Part shown: piece after piece, positions 10,633 to 21,715 of the stretch
How positions within the stretch are numbered: the stretch's first letter is position 1
Layout: the number at the start of each line of letters is the position of its first letter
Source: Isochrysis galbana
Taxonomy: Eukaryota > Haptophyta > Isochrysidales > Isochrysidaceae
Length of the DNA: 64,000 bases
Reading direction: 5' to 3'
Assembly (NCBI GenBank): GCA_018136815.1
Contig: CM030937.1
Span: forward strand, 5,942,526 to 6,006,525
Position numbers and translations under genes: made by a program
Notes under the pieces: generated by a model
Told to the model about the DNA's origin: nothing
Databases searched by the model: none
What the model saw: the letters and a program-made list of their open reading frames with translations, nothing else

Positions 10633-11514
10633 GTGAGCATCGCCAGTGTGAGAGCCGTAGCAATGCGAGTGTTCCGATGGAGCGAGAGTCGAGGCTCGTT
10701 CCCAAGTTCACGGGCTTCGCCCGTTCGGCGCACCGCGAGTTGAGCGCTCGCACGTCTGGGAACGAGCTGCTCGCCCTCCACTGATCAGCAGCCGGACTTT
10801 GCCTGCACGCGCTCCGATGCAGCAAAAATGCGCGCACGCCTTTTGGTGGCGCCGTCGGACACCACCAATGGTCAGAGGTTGAACGCTATCGGTGGCGCAG
10901 TCACACCGCGTCTCATGTTCCTGCCGAGTGCGCAACTCGGCGTCGTCACCGGGCTGCGCTCATCCTGAACCCTTCGACGGATTGCAGCGGACTAGTGAGC
11001 TGCAAGTTCGCTGCTACCACACATGTGGGGTCGGCGGCGAATCGGCGCTGGTCGTCGCATCGTGCCATTCTGGTACCCTTGGTGCGCTACCTATTCCTTT
11101 CCTTCTCACCAGGTTGGCATCTCTTACCCGCACGCTTCTGACTTGAAGGACCCAATATTAGAATTAGTGCGTATGCGCCCAAATGCTACTCGTAGCGCTT
11201 CGGGGCCCTCTTGCCGGTGTTGATTGAAGAGCCAATACGCTAGCCGCGTCGTCCTAAGCATTGCCGGTGAGCACCGGAATTGTGGGGAGCTTGCGGCCCG
11301 TGTGATGCCTTTGCGTAGCATCACCCTGCAATACTAGCAGCGTAGACCGAGGAGATTGCAACCGAATCCCAAACGGGAAAAGGACAGTAGTGCGCGAATG
11401 CGCACGTGTGCGGTTGCTACGCACGATTGAGGGCGGCACCACGTGACTCACTTAGCATGCATGCATGGAGAGATGCGTTCGCACGTGTAATGAGTGATGC
11501 ATGCAACAAATTAT
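10633..11514 (+). other. Probable 3' part of the Sec14-like gene, exons not resolved
   Basis: The last clear exon ends in phase 2, so coding must continue. Candidate coding is found near 10990-11070 (TSELQVRCYH...GGESALVV, loosely GOLD-like) and 11110-11220 (VGISYPHASDLKDPILELV). No consistent exon chain could be set by eye. Confidence 0.3.
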
Positions 11515-13130
11515 CGACTAAGTTTATACTTAGATCACCATGGCGAGGCGCCTCGTGCCCTCCCCTTCCGGCTCCAACTCCCCGTCGGGGCGGGCGCCGT
11601 CGGACACCCTCATGCTGTGCGTGCCCTCTCGCATGCTAGTTGCAGAAGTAGAGGAGCGCTCATCACTCTGGCCTAGACCCTGAGTGGTCGAGGGTCGTGA
11701 GTCGCATCCCATGACCCGCTCGGGTCTGACCTCGTACTCACTCCCCCCCCCCCCCCGACTAATCTTATGATTGGTCGCCATGGAGGGGGGCCTCGCGCCC
11801 CCCGCTTACTCTCTCGACTCCCCTCATGGGGGGCGAGAACCATCCACCCGCCCCTGCGCTGCCTGCCTCTTGGCATGCAGGGGGGACTCACCCAGACTGC
11901 CCAGACTCTCCCAGAGAGTCGGGCACAGATCGCACGCCCTAGCCCGCGTTGGCCTGCTTGTCGCTCTGACCACCCCCTCCTCCCCCTGGGACCCTGGGAC
12001 CCCTCCCTGATCAGGAGCTTAATTAAGTCGACCGGCAGGGGCGCAAGAGCTAGCGAGGGAGAGGCAGGAGGCAGGAGGGGCCAGGGCCATGCCCTAGCCT
12101 CGCCTTGCCCTAGCCTCGCCTGCCCCCTGAGCTGTGCTCCCATACCCCCTTGCAAGCCACCTGGGGGCCTGAGGGGGGTCGCAGGCACGGCCGCCATGGG
12201 CCCGAGCCACAGGGAAGAGAGAAGAGAGGAGGAAGAGGGAAGAGGGAAGGGAGGGGGGAGCGGCAGCTCTCCCCTCCGGCGCTAACGTGTCTTCTTGCCC
12301 CGTTTAGTTAGGTAAAAGAAGACGGGGGGCGCCAAAGCCAGGAGGAAAGGGTCGGCCGCGGCCACTTGCCACTTGGCCTCCGGCGAGAGAGATTTGCGCT
12401 CTAGGCCCCTAGTTTAACGACCCCCCCCCCCCCCCCGCGTTGTTTTTACCCGAAAGGCGAAAGGGTTTTCCCGTTTTCCCCCCAGCGTGGACTCGAGGAG
12501 AGGGCGTGCTAGGGTGCGCGGGGGCGGTGCGTGCACTGGCACTAGAGGGGGGTGGGACAAATATCAAGGGGAGAGGGCAGTGCGCCGCACCCCCCGGTAG
12601 CACTCGGACACCCGGCTCGTCAGGCATGGCGGGATTCCAGGACTGAAAAGTTGTGTCCAATTAGCTAGTGGCTAGTGGGGTTGGCTAGTGGCTAGGGCTA
12701 TGGATATAACATTAATACGTATTAATATACTCACTCCCCCCTCCCCCCTCCCCCCCCCTTCCTTCTCCTGGTCACCAGGCAGACAGGGGTCTTTGGGAGT
12801 TGGGAGCCACCCAGGGCCAGCGAGGTAAGCGAGGGACAAGCCAGGGGCGGCAGGGCTAGGGGCTGAGCCCCCGCCTCCATTGCCCCATGAGCTGCCCAGC
12901 ACCTGGCCCACGCATCCTCGGTCGGTCGGCGATTGCCTCCGTGATGCGTGATAACTGAGGCGACCTTTGAGAGCAGGCCGTGGCGCGCGCTATGCGCACG
13001 TGCCGCAGGAGGGTGTGAGGAGAGAGCGGAGAAAGGGAGAGCGGGGAACGCCTCCCCCCAAGAAGGGAGAAGGAGATAATAATAGAGGCCTGTTTACTTC
13101 TGTAACCGGGCGGAGAGGCTGCCCCATATA
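11515..13130 (+). mobile_element. SINE-like retroposon copy I, split by copy H
   Basis: It starts with the hairpin ctaagtttatacttag and then ccatggcgaggcgcctcg. The 5' part includes a segment (ggcctagaccctgagtgg) shared with the element at 20605. After the inserted copy H the core resumes at about 12728 with ctggtcaccaggcagacag, ggccagcg and ggggctgagcccc. Further on, gagagcaggccgtggcgcgc matches the same element at about 20985. The right end is not exact and its own target duplication was not found. Confidence 0.55.
11735..12741 (+). mobile_element. SINE-like retroposon copy H nested in copy I
   Basis: The element (about 11757-12727) begins ctaatcttatgattggtcgc, then a GC hairpin. It ends gtccaattagctagtgg...ggatataacatt, the same ends as the copy at 60957-61817. 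The repeated flank tactcactcccccc occurs at 11735 and at 12728, giving a target duplication of about 14 bases, blurred by the poly-C run. The copy interrupts an older relative. Confidence 0.65.
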
Positions 13131-13906
13131 GCCACCAATTTCGCGCCACGCCTTACGCCAGCGCAAGGCCGACAGACATAGGTTGACGGCGTGCACTCAT
13201 GCTCTGGGCTAGCGCCCTAGATGCCTGGATCCCTATGGAGCTGCGAGTCGCTACCGAGATCGGGCGCACTAGGCGCATGCGCTCCCAAAGACAATGGCTA
13301 GCACTGGGTAGCAAGCACGAGGTGGCGCGCAACCAGTGTGCAAGGGAGCCGAGTCACAAGTAATTAGTAATAGACCAGCATGACCAATGGGGCCCAAACA
13401 GCAATGCCATCGGGGAGGGCGGCGGCAGTGGATCATCTCGGGGCTTTGCCGCTGACGATGACGGGTGTCCGATGAGGGGGAACGCGGGCGCGCGGGTTTG
13501 TTCGAGGTTCAAATGTTGCCACGCTAATACATGCACGTCCGTTTTCTCGCCTCGACGTTTCGTCGGGATGCACCATGCACGTGCGTTTTCCTATCTCGGG
13601 GATTCCTTGCTCTGCAGCTGCGGCCTGTTCTGCGAGTGGACGGTCATGGTCTTGGGGTAAACCGCAGCCGCATCCCTCAGCGTTCGGCACGGCGTTTGGA
13701 TTATTTGATCAGCTGGGTAGGTCGCGAGCAAGAAGGGTGCCGCCGTCACCGGCTTGGCGCGCCAGAAATTCACAGTCACCACACCTGCTTCCTTGAACCT
13801 CAAGATGGTCGGCGGCGCTCCCCCCCACCCCACCCCACCCCCCCTCACCCGCGCGCAAAGACACAAGCGCGTGGTACTCATAACAACTAGAGCTCAGAGC
13901 GGTCGC
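13131..13906. other. Intergenic, nothing recognised
   Basis: There are several overlapping ORFs without domains, and C-rich runs near 13820-13850. The last part is the 3' flank of the LRRC57-like gene. Confidence 0.35.
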
Positions 13907-14793
13907 CTACGAGCTGAATTTGACATCACCACCCGTAGCCTTACTGTGCAGTTCCTTGTCGATTCTCGCCTTCCGACGCTCCAAGTATGCCTCCCTACCA
14001 GCGATGTCCCCGCGCAGCGTCCCATCCTTTCCGAGCATCGACTCATCCACCTGTAGGTGTTGCAGCGCTGTATCACGTAGCAATGACGCCGGCAAAGTTT
14101 CGATCCCTGCATTTCCTCGTAAGTCGAGATCCTTCAATCGGCTCAGGGAACCTACATGAAAACGGCTTAATGGTGAGCTCTGACGAAGGTGTGCGCAGGA
14201 GAGACAGCTAGCCATTCCAGTGGTTTCATATGTTGTGGGTGGGCGGAAGCGTGCTCATAGCCACACACACCGAGTGAGGCAGGCAACGGTGCCGACAGCA
14301 CATTGTGGGCGAGGCGCAGGTCGACCAAAGCAGCGAGAGCACCCACAGCATCGGGGAGGCGAGTCAGCCTGTTGTGCGAGGCATCTAGCAACTGCAGCGA
14401 GGTGCAGTGGCAGAGCGAGTCTGGGAGCTCCGTCAGCTGGTTGTGCGAGACGACCAGTTGCTTGAGCTTGGTGAGCGAGCCGATCGCGCCAGGTAGCGAG
14501 GTGAGGGTGTTGGCGCTGACGGAGAGTTTTTCGAGTTTGGGAAGCATGCAGAGGGCCGCGGGGAGCGCGCACAGCTTGTTCGCGTCGAGTATCACGTCCT
14601 TGAGCTCGGCAAGCTGGCCAAGTGCGGCCGGCAGGCTCGAGAGCCGATTTGCGCTCACGTCGAGCACACGAAGGCCGGTAAGGACGAGCACGCGTTCAGG
14701 TAGCGACTGGAGCGAGCAATTACGAAGGGCCAACACACCCGTCTTCTCCGCCCGCTCTGTCCGCTTGGCCAGCGCCGAGCCCTGATTGCCCAT
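13907..14793 (-). CDS. LRRC57-like leucine-rich repeat protein, N-myristoylation site
   Basis: This is a 255-residue protein in two exons: 14793-14271 and 14151-13907, joined by a GT-AG intron of 119 nt (donor gtgtgtgtgg, acceptor catgtag). The joined frame reads PASLGSLSRLKDL without a break. The start MGNQGSALAK is chosen over an upstream ATG because LRRC57 proteins begin MGN, an N-myristoylation signal. About seven LRRs of the LxxLPxxLxxLxxLxxLxLxxN type follow from residue 25. The C-terminal region (AYLERRKARIDKELHS) matches the helical tail of the family. LRRC57 is a membrane-associated scaffold of unknown biochemical role. The gene lies head-to-head with the methyltransferase fusion, with starts 218 bp apart. 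Confidence 0.85.
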
Positions 14794-15011
14794 CGCCAGC
14801 TCTCCGGCCAGCGCGATGTCGCGCTGCGCAAGCGAGCGGCGCCAGCGGACCACCTCGACCTCCTTGCAGTACTCCTACCGTTAGAAACTGTAGTCTTGTA
14901 AAACTAGCTGGGAAACCCGTGTTTCCCTTGCGTAGAGCTAGAGATTATTTATTAGGCCGACTTGTAGTACGGTACCCTAGAGTATTCTGTTACTCTAGGG
15001 CGAGCTGTGAA
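14794..15011. promoter_or_regulatory. Compact divergent promoter region
   Basis: This 218-bp gap separates two opposite start codons, so it must hold both promoters. It contains an A/T-rich stretch (gattatttattagg) and a perfect small hairpin, ccctagagta-ttctgt-tactctaggg, at about 14983-15001. No TATA box at canonical spacing is obvious. Confidence 0.4.
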
Positions 15012-16583
15012 ATGCTAAATCGTGCGGACGTCGAAGAGCTGGCGCGTGGGATGGATCGCCACTCGGCCGAGCAGCAGCAGCTCCTGCGGCTCTACCACCT
15101 CGAGCGTGCGAGAGGGCGGCAGACGGAGGCGCGGTGGAGTGCCGATGGGCCCCACTCGATCGCGCCTTTCGTGCCCTGCGCCTCGGCGCGCGTGGGACCG
15201 GCGCTCGCTGCGTGCCAGCTGAGCTCCGACGACGTGCTTTGGGACCTCGGCTGCGGCGATGGGCGGCTGCTGCACCAGGCGGCGGCGCAGTACGGATGTC
15301 GGTGTGTGGGCGTCGACATCGATGCCGCGTGCATCGCCGAGGCGCGCCACCGCGCCGAGGAGCAGCAGGTGGCCCACCTGTGCACGTTCGAGGTGTGCGA
15401 CCTGCTTGCGCTCGAGCCGGCCAGCCTCTCGACTGGCAGGCTCGGTGAAGCGGCGCAGGGTACGGCGAGCGCGCAAGAGCTGCCGCAGCCTACGGCTTTG
15501 CTCATGTTCCTGACCGGCCATGGCCTCACTCGGATCGCGAGTCTGTTGCACGCAGCCTGGCTGGACGCTGGCCCAGCGGGCGCTGGCCTACCAGGCAGGA
15601 GAGGCCTGCGCATTGTTACGTGCATGGAAGCACTCGACTCGCTACTCGACTATGAGGCGGGGGCGAGCGGCCTGTTCGACGAGCCCGCGTTTGAGTGGCC
15701 CGTTTGCCACGCATTTGCTTCCGATGGCATCTTTGTGGTGCCACCGATCGGTACGTCCGCCGCCGAGTGGGCGGAGCGCCTGCCGCCTGTCGTGCCAACA
15801 TTCTCGCCTACCCAAGCAGATGAGACGGAGCTGGTGGTGCTCAAGGAGCTCCTCACGCCGGAGCAGCTACGGGCGATTATCGCGTTTGGCGAGGGTGTGG
15901 CCTGCCAGCAATCGATGGACCGGTCCGTGGAGGAGAGGCAGACAGTGCGCCAGTCATTGGGCGAAGCTGGCCTTACGCGCATTTTTCTACACAGAGGAGG
16001 TGCCATCCAGCTAGGGGTGCCACTGGAGATTAACCCCCCCAGCCAGCTACACGAACCCCGCGATGGTGTTGAGGGCACGGATGTCAGCTCCCGTTGGGCA
16101 ATTGATCGTATGGTGGCCAAGTTGGTCGCGGCCATCCACCGGACGGACGCGGCGCGATGGCGTCTTCTCGTTGGGAGGAGTGCAGGTCTGCGGTGCGTCG
16201 CCTACGACTGCCGCGAACCCGACCCGGCAACCCCACGTGGCGCGTGGACAGCGCCCCTTACACGCTCCAATGACGGCTCGCCCATCTTCGCGACGGCTGC
16301 CGCAGCTGGCACCGTCGCTCCGGAAGACGTGCGCGACACTGGATCTCTGATAACGTTGCGCATCCGGCTGAGCAACGAGGATGAGAGCATCGGGGGCGAA
16401 GCGATGTTTGCCCCGCGCCCATACGCACCCGCCACCGAGAGTGTCACGCTGCGGCCGGGTGACGGCGTGCTCTTTGCGAGCGAGAGGCGCTACCGCATCT
16501 CGTCTGTCGATGTCGGGCGACGTCGCGATCTTGTCCTTGAGATTTGGGAGGGGCCGCCCAACCTCTTCGACAGGCATAGTTAA
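15012..16583 (+). CDS. Class I methyltransferase fused to a 2OG-Fe(II)-oxygenase-like domain
   Basis: This is a 523-residue single-exon protein. The first true ATG is at 15012; the frame is open upstream only from a GTG. Residues about 50-240 form a Rossmann SAM-methyltransferase of the FAM173/ATPSCKMT lysine-methyltransferase type. It has an FVP entry motif, motif I DLGCGDGR (78-85), then VGVDID (99-104). Residues about 290-520 look like a prolyl-4-hydroxylase/2OG oxygenase jelly roll (LLTPEQLRAIIAF, then LRPGDGVLFASERRYRISSV and RRDLVLEIWEG). The usual distal iron-binding His is Tyr in RRYRISSV, and no HxD motif is evident where the proximal pair is expected, so this half may be catalytically dead. 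The substrate is unknown. Confidence 0.75.
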   Translation: MLNRADVEELARGMDRHSAEQQQLLRLYHLERARGRQTEARWSADGPHSIAPFVPCASARVGPALAACQLSSDDVLWDLGCGDGRLLHQAAAQYGCRCVGVDIDAACIAEARHRAEEQQVAHLCTFEVCDLLALEPASLSTGRLGEAAQGTASAQELPQPTALLMFLTGHGLTRIASLLHAAWLDAGPAGAGLPGRRGLRIVTCMEALDSLLDYEAGASGLFDEPAFEWPVCHAFASDGIFVVPPIGTSAAEWAERLPPVVPTFSPTQADETELVVLKELLTPEQLRAIIAFGEGVACQQSMDRSVEERQTVRQSLGEAGLTRIFLHRGGAIQLGVPLEINPPSQLHEPRDGVEGTDVSSRWAIDRMVAKLVAAIHRTDAARWRLLVGRSAGLRCVAYDCREPDPATPRGAWTAPLTRSNDGSPIFATAAAAGTVAPEDVRDTGSLITLRIRLSNEDESIGGEAMFAPRPYAPATESVTLRPGDGVLFASERRYRISSVDVGRRRDLVLEIWEGPPNLFDRHS

Positions 16584-16905
16584 GACGTGGCTCCGCACCG
16601 GACGTCCAACTGTGTTCAGTGCACTCCGCTTCTCCTCTATGCGCTGACGAGCTTGCTTCTAGTGTCTCTTGCTGCTTGCCGTGCTTGGCGACCGTGTTAC
16701 AGGTATCCCAATGGGAATGGCCTGTCGTGTGTGATCGCAACATCGTCGATCTCAATCTCAATCACAACATGTGTTGCGCGTTGCGCGCAAGCAACAACCG
16801 ACCACAAGCGCGCCAATACTATCTATCATCCACATCCATATGACAGCTTTGTCGCGTATGTGATCCGCTTTCTTTGAAGATGTAGAGTTGCATACCACAG
16901 CCTCA
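16584..16905. other. Intergenic, nothing recognised
   Basis: This is the 3' flank of the fusion gene. Short ORFs only. Confidence 0.35.
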
Positions 16906-17240
16906 ACCTACTTTTATTCTTTTATCAGTGGGGGTCAATAGATAGGGGCCTCGCGCCACCCTCACTCCATCGGCCCATCGCAGACACCCCTTGTGTGCCT
17001 TGTGGGTGAACCTGCACAATCAACCTCAGCCCCTGCCTTCTCCCTTTTGGCAGGGGCTGGCTGAGCATTCATCATAACAGCCCAGACTCCCAGTGGGGGC
17101 GCGTCGCGCGTCGCGCGCCGCACTGCCGCACTCCTCCGCACGCGATGGGCTCACATCGTGGCCTTTAGCGGGGTCGTGGCTGTGGGTGTGGGACATTGGA
17201 CATTGGGCCCCGCGCTTCGTGCCTAGGTAGGGGGATCCCC
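16906..17240 (+). mobile_element. SINE-like retroposon fragment K
   Basis: It starts ctacttttattcttttatca then gtgggggtcaat and ggcctcgcgcc, and continues with cagcccctgccttctccc. The layout and words match the inner element at 20605-21700. No target duplication was found, and the copy is truncated near a copia LTR fragment. Confidence 0.5.
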
Positions 17241-17330
17241 CCCGACTTAGACTTAAGAATTGTACGTGCACATAGTACGTGTGCCGCGAGTCCTCGCCTA
17301 GGAGCCAAGTGCCAAGTGCACATACAGACC

Positions 17331-17740
17331 CTTATTATGGATACGTCCATATCATGTATCATGCATCATGGCGGGCTCACTCATGGATGCTCATTCTAAC
17401 CTCTTTATGTTTATACTATTCTAACCTCTTTATGTTTATACTGATATTGAGGTCTCTGCTTCTCTCTTCTCCCTCGCGGCTCGCGGCCGTTTCGAATCCG
17501 CGCGGGGCATTCTTGTGGCACAGAAATTTCCCCGCGCGCTCTTACTTTGTTACTATTAGTTTCGCGTGCGTTTTGTGTGAATGTGCGTGCGTGTGAATGT
17601 AGGCTGAGAATCTTAGATCTTAGCCTGCGAATACAGGACTGCGATGCGAGCGGCGATGGCGCTCGCCCTCGCGCAAGCCCGGTGCTCTACCACCCCGTCC
17701 TTCGTCCTTCCCGTTCCTTTTTGCCTAGGGATTTATAGGG
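17331..17740 (+). repeat. Copia-type solo LTR (fossil)
   Basis: It matches the reverse complement of the LTR at about 58880-59310. Shared words include tggatacgtccat, the repeated cattctaacctctttatg, ggtctctgcttctc, gcggggcattcttgtgg and aaatttccccgcgcgctc. A short segment at the start is tandemly doubled. No coding part is attached, so it is a solo or broken LTR. Confidence 0.6.
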
Positions 17741-18537
17741 CTTCTCTCTAGCGCAAGGGGTTCTCCGTCTCGTAAGCACTGGGCACCTTGCCCCTCCGCC
17801 CTCCGCCCCAGTCCGCCCCTCAGGGGCGGCGCCCCTCCCGCATGGCTTGGTTGGCCAGCAGGCCAGGATCAGGCCTGCTCCCTACACCTACACGTCCCTA
17901 GTAGCTAATAGCTATTAACACACTAAGTTCCGTCTTAAGTTTCGTCACTTAGCCGCTGCCTGGCGAGGCTTCGTCAACTGGCCTCACGTCCGCCCACAGC
18001 CCGCCTAAGCTTCGCAGCAGGGCTGGGGAGCCAGTAGTACTGGCCAGTAAACCAGCCACCTCGCATGGGGGCACGTTAGGGCTTCGGGAGCTATACGCGT
18101 CGCCCTATCCCCTCTGCCTAGAGACGGGGGCTCCTCGCGCTCCTCCCTTCGAAGAGAGCGAGGAGTACTAGCTGGACACAAAACACCTGACTTGGACTTG
18201 GCACTCTCTCATACACCTTGCCACTCGAGAGTCGAGGGGGAGCTAGTTACTAGTTACTAGTTAGTAGTTAGCTCAGCAGCTCCCCTACCAACACGGGCGA
18301 AGTTGCCGCTTCGGGTGGCTCGCCACCCCCGGCGACACCTTCGCCTTTTCTCGGACTCCTCTCACACTGTTTCCGCTTGCCCCACAGCCCCCCCCCCCCC
18401 CCCCCCCCCCATTTTAGAACGGGGCAGGGGAGGGCGAGCCCAGCCTCACCAGCAAAGCGGAGATCTGACACTCCTACTCCTACAACAAAACACACTCAGA
18501 GTCAAGGAAGCTCTCACTGGCCTGTCTCTCGTAGGAA
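17741..18537. other. Intergenic, nothing recognised except a poly-C tract
   Basis: No domain-bearing ORF is seen. A run of about 22 C lies near 18390-18410. The end of the stretch is the 5' flank of COQ7. Confidence 0.4.
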
Positions 18538-19293
18538 ATGTCATCGATCGTTCGCCGGTCGGCTGGCCTGTCCCTCCGACGGTGCAGGCATCACGCGACG
18601 CTCTGCGGCTCGGCGACGGCGTTTGATCTCTCTCGCTGCCGCACTGAAATCGCGGAGCGCCATGCACGCGAGCAGCCCGATGGGCAGGCTCGTGAGTGGG
18701 AGGATCCGCGCTCAGCATGGCACTGGCTCGACCGGGAGCTCTCGTCCAACCTCGCCGGAGAGACGGGCGCCGTCGCGATCTACGATGGGGCGGCGGCGGG
18801 ACTTCGCGTGCGCTGTATGCTCGTGGGGAACCGCGCGGTAGATGCATCGACGCTCGAGTTCATCAACGCGCACCGTGAAGCGGAGGCCGGTCATTTGGCT
18901 CTGTTCGAAGCACTTTTGCCCGAGGGCAAACGGACTAACCTGCTCCCGATCTGGCGAGCCTCGGGCTTTGCACTCGGCTTTATGCCCGCCCTGATTTCGC
19001 CACGAGCGCTCTTTGTGACGGTGGAAGCTGTGGAGACCTTTGTGGAAGAGCACTATCAGGCGCAAATCCAGCCGTTGCGAGATGAAGGGTTGGCGCCGGA
19101 GTTGGTACAGCTCCTGACTCGTTGTTGTGAAGACGAGGTGCATCATAAGCACGACGCCGCCAAACGTGCCGCTGCTGAGCGAAGAGGCTCTGCATCCACG
19201 ACATTAGACTCTTCGACGGTTGCTGAGAGATGCTGGGCTACCATTGTAAGACGAGGCAGCGCGATTGCGGCGGAGTGTGCACGCCGCATCTAA
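18538..19293 (+). CDS. COQ7: COQ7, 5-demethoxyubiquinone hydroxylase (di-iron)
   Basis: This mitochondrial enzyme performs the penultimate step of ubiquinone synthesis. The 251-residue protein is one exon. Residues 1-30 are Arg/Ser/Ala-rich and suit a mitochondrial targeting peptide. The di-iron site is complete: Glu75 in NLAGETGA, ExxH at 116-119 (EAGH), Glu166 and EExH in VETFVEEHY (to His172), and ExxH near 200-203 (EVHH). The family core LLPIWRASGFALGFMPALI lies at 135-153. The ATG is the first in frame and begins a plausible presequence. Upstream lies a poly-C tract; downstream is repeat-rich. Confidence 0.95.
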   Translation: MSSIVRRSAGLSLRRCRHHATLCGSATAFDLSRCRTEIAERHAREQPDGQAREWEDPRSAWHWLDRELSSNLAGETGAVAIYDGAAAGLRVRCMLVGNRAVDASTLEFINAHREAEAGHLALFEALLPEGKRTNLLPIWRASGFALGFMPALISPRALFVTVEAVETFVEEHYQAQIQPLRDEGLAPELVQLLTRCCEDEVHHKHDAAKRAAAERRGSASTTLDSSTVAERCWATIVRRGSAIAAECARRI

Positions 19294-20372
19294 CGTGGCG
19301 CACATGGCAGGAGGGACGGGGTAGGGGGTAAGGCTCTGCGTCCACTGCGTTGTGCCAACTTGCGTCGTGTGCACTTCGTGTGCGCCTCCTGCCTCTTCTC
19401 AAGCTGTCCTGGTAAGCACTGCTACTACTACGCCTACCGACTGCCGATCTTTCGTGCGGCTAGTTGCCAGTTGTGTGGGATGCAGTCAATATACGTCCGT
19501 GTGGGCCACATAGGTGGCAAAGATGCATTGCGTGTGGTGTGTTGGTTTTGGTCGTGTTTTAGGGCGGACAAAGAGACAGCGGGGTGTTGCATTGTGCTAG
19601 CGGTCCTGGAGGACATCGTGAGGCTGAAGTTGGGCAGAGTATGCGCTGCCTCCAACAGACGGAACCTCTTTGCAACATAGATATCGCCATAGAGCCAACA
19701 CACCGTACTCTACAATTGAAGTCGCATGCTTCTGCGCTCCGCGCCATCGCCCCTTGACACGCCCGCCCTGCGCCCAATTTCAAACTCTAAGTTAAACCTG
19801 CTATCCTACACGTAGCTGCCGGTCTTCTTCCGTCTGCGTGCCCCACACACATCACACATCATACATCATATCACACCGTACATGCCATTAACAAATCTGA
19901 AGATTCTGGGCTAACAACTACTACTGACTACTGAACCGGTATACGCTACCTCCCTACCGACACCGGGGGCATAAAACCCACCATTTTCCTCGGCAATTTT
20001 TCGTGGCGGCAAGTAAGCCCCTTAGCCCCTAGGAGTGTTTTCTTGGGCTTCGGAGAATGGTCAAACATGCAGCCCCCTCACATGTTAGTAGTTGAAAAAT
20101 CACTATTTGACCGTTCTATGATCAGGCCCTCACTTACAAGCAAAAAAAGGATCATGGATCATGGCAAGATTAAGTAAGGCTTCTTACTACTACTACTACA
20201 CTACATATACATACAACTAGAAACTAGCTACGGGTGGCCTATCGCACTGCTCGGTGTTGCCTCTCGCCATCGCCTAATGAATAACTAAGCCCTAACATGT
20301 CACTCCCTTTCCGGACCCCTCCCCCTCATTGCCCGTTGCCCGTTGCCCACTGTCGCTACGGTACGGTGTTTT
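19294..20372. other. Intergenic with a small fold-back
   Basis: No coding domain is seen. At about 20056-20122 the sequence agaatggtcaaa...tttgaccgttct forms a small MITE-like hairpin whose ends resemble those of the 6865-8937 candidate. The words tctgaagattctgggctaac near 19900 resemble the 3' end of the SINE at 51484, reversed. Confidence 0.4.
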
Positions 20373-20589
20373 CAGGGCTTGATATGAAATCTAGCCCGCA
20401 AAAAGGTAGTAGAAGGTAAGATCACCGCCCGTTTGCGATATGCATGTGCGGGATGATTGACACCCCGCGCGGCAGGCACACACCGCGAAATAGCGGCAGC
20501 AGACGAAGAAGAGCCGAAGGGCGGGGGCCGAGACCCCCCGGGGACACGATAAGATAGTTGCAGAAGACGTTTTACGTTTGTCTGCATCA

Positions 20590-21715
20590 GGAACACCCAG
20601 CAACCTACTTTTATAAGTGGGGGTCAATGGTCAATGGGGGCGCCTCGCGCCCCCCTCTCTCCATCGCGGACACCCCCCGGGGTGGGCCTGTACAATCAAC
20701 CCCAGGGCAGGGGCTGGGCAATCAACACTCTGGCCCAGACCCCTAGTGGGCGCGGGCCGTGACTCGCACTCCCACACTCCCACGCCCATTATGGGCCTGC
20801 CCTCGAGCTGACTTCCCTTCCATCCCTGGTCGCCAGGCAGACAGAGGACTTTGGGCGGCTCAAAGGTCAAAGGGCTAGCGTGGCCAGCGTGGGAGAGGCA
20901 GGGGGGGCCAGGGGCTGAGCCCCAGCCTCCGCTGCCCCCTGAGCTGCCCTGGCTGGCCCTCTGGGAGCTCCTAAAGAGCCTCTGAGAGCAGGCCGTGGCG
21001 CGCCGCATGGCGACGCGCCGCAGGGACAGAGGTGGAAGAGAACGGAGAGAGGGAGAGGGGGGGGTTTGCACCCCCCCCCGATGGAGTGCGGTAAGAAACG
21101 GGTCTCACTTGCGTTAGCAAACGGGCGGAGAGGGGCGGCTGGCGAGAGGAGGGGGATAGGGTGATGAGGAGGGAGAGGCTCAAGGCGCCTACGGGAACCA
21201 TGCATGGTGGCAGCAGGTATCTCGAGGCGCAGTCTTTTATTCTCGAGGAGGGGGATAGGGTGATGAGGAGGGAGAGGCTCAAGGCGCCTACGGGAACCAT
21301 GCATGGTGGCAGCAGGTATCTCGAGGCGCAGTCTTTTATTCTCGAGGATAGCTCGCGGCGAGAGCTGTAAGCTGTAAGGGCCGTTTCTTTTCATGACGAG
21401 AGCTTTTTCACCCCCCCCCCCCGGTGCTTTTTCCCGGAGAGTCGCCCGACGTCCGACGTAGGTACGTAGGTCGGTCCGCCTCAATGGGTTTTCCCTCATT
21501 GTAGTAGTAGTAGCTTGTGGCTTGTGGGGAGTTATAATGGGAGCCGGGGGTTTGAAAGGGGGGAGATTCGTAGGGGTGCATATGCGTATGTGTCTAGGGA
21601 CAACACACGTCATGGCGTACGGGCAAGTGCGCTGAGGGGTGTCGTGATAGTACCGGGCTAGTGGGAGTAGTGGTACTAACGCTCAGTTGTTTTATTATCT
21701 GGAACACCCAGCAAC
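20590..21715 (+). mobile_element. SINE-like retroposon copy G nested in copy F
   Basis: The 15-bp duplication ggaacacccagcaac lies at 20590-20604 and 21701-21715. The 1.1-kb insert begins ctacttttataagtggggg and ends in a T-rich stretch (gttgttttattatct). It shares the core ggcagacag, gagaggcagg and agccccagcctccgctgcc with copies A, B and C. Its middle holds an exact tandem duplication. Confidence 0.78.
21146..21343 (+). repeat. Two tandem 99-bp units
   Basis: The unit beginning gaggagggggatagggtgat and ending tcttttattctc occurs twice without visible difference, inside SINE copy G. It creates a repetitive ORF that is not a gene. Confidence 0.9.

Noticed and set aside
15015-16598. Minus-strand ORFs of 160-183 codons in the fusion gene
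   Set aside because: They are high-GC antisense frames with no motifs; the plus strand has clear SAM-methyltransferase blocks.
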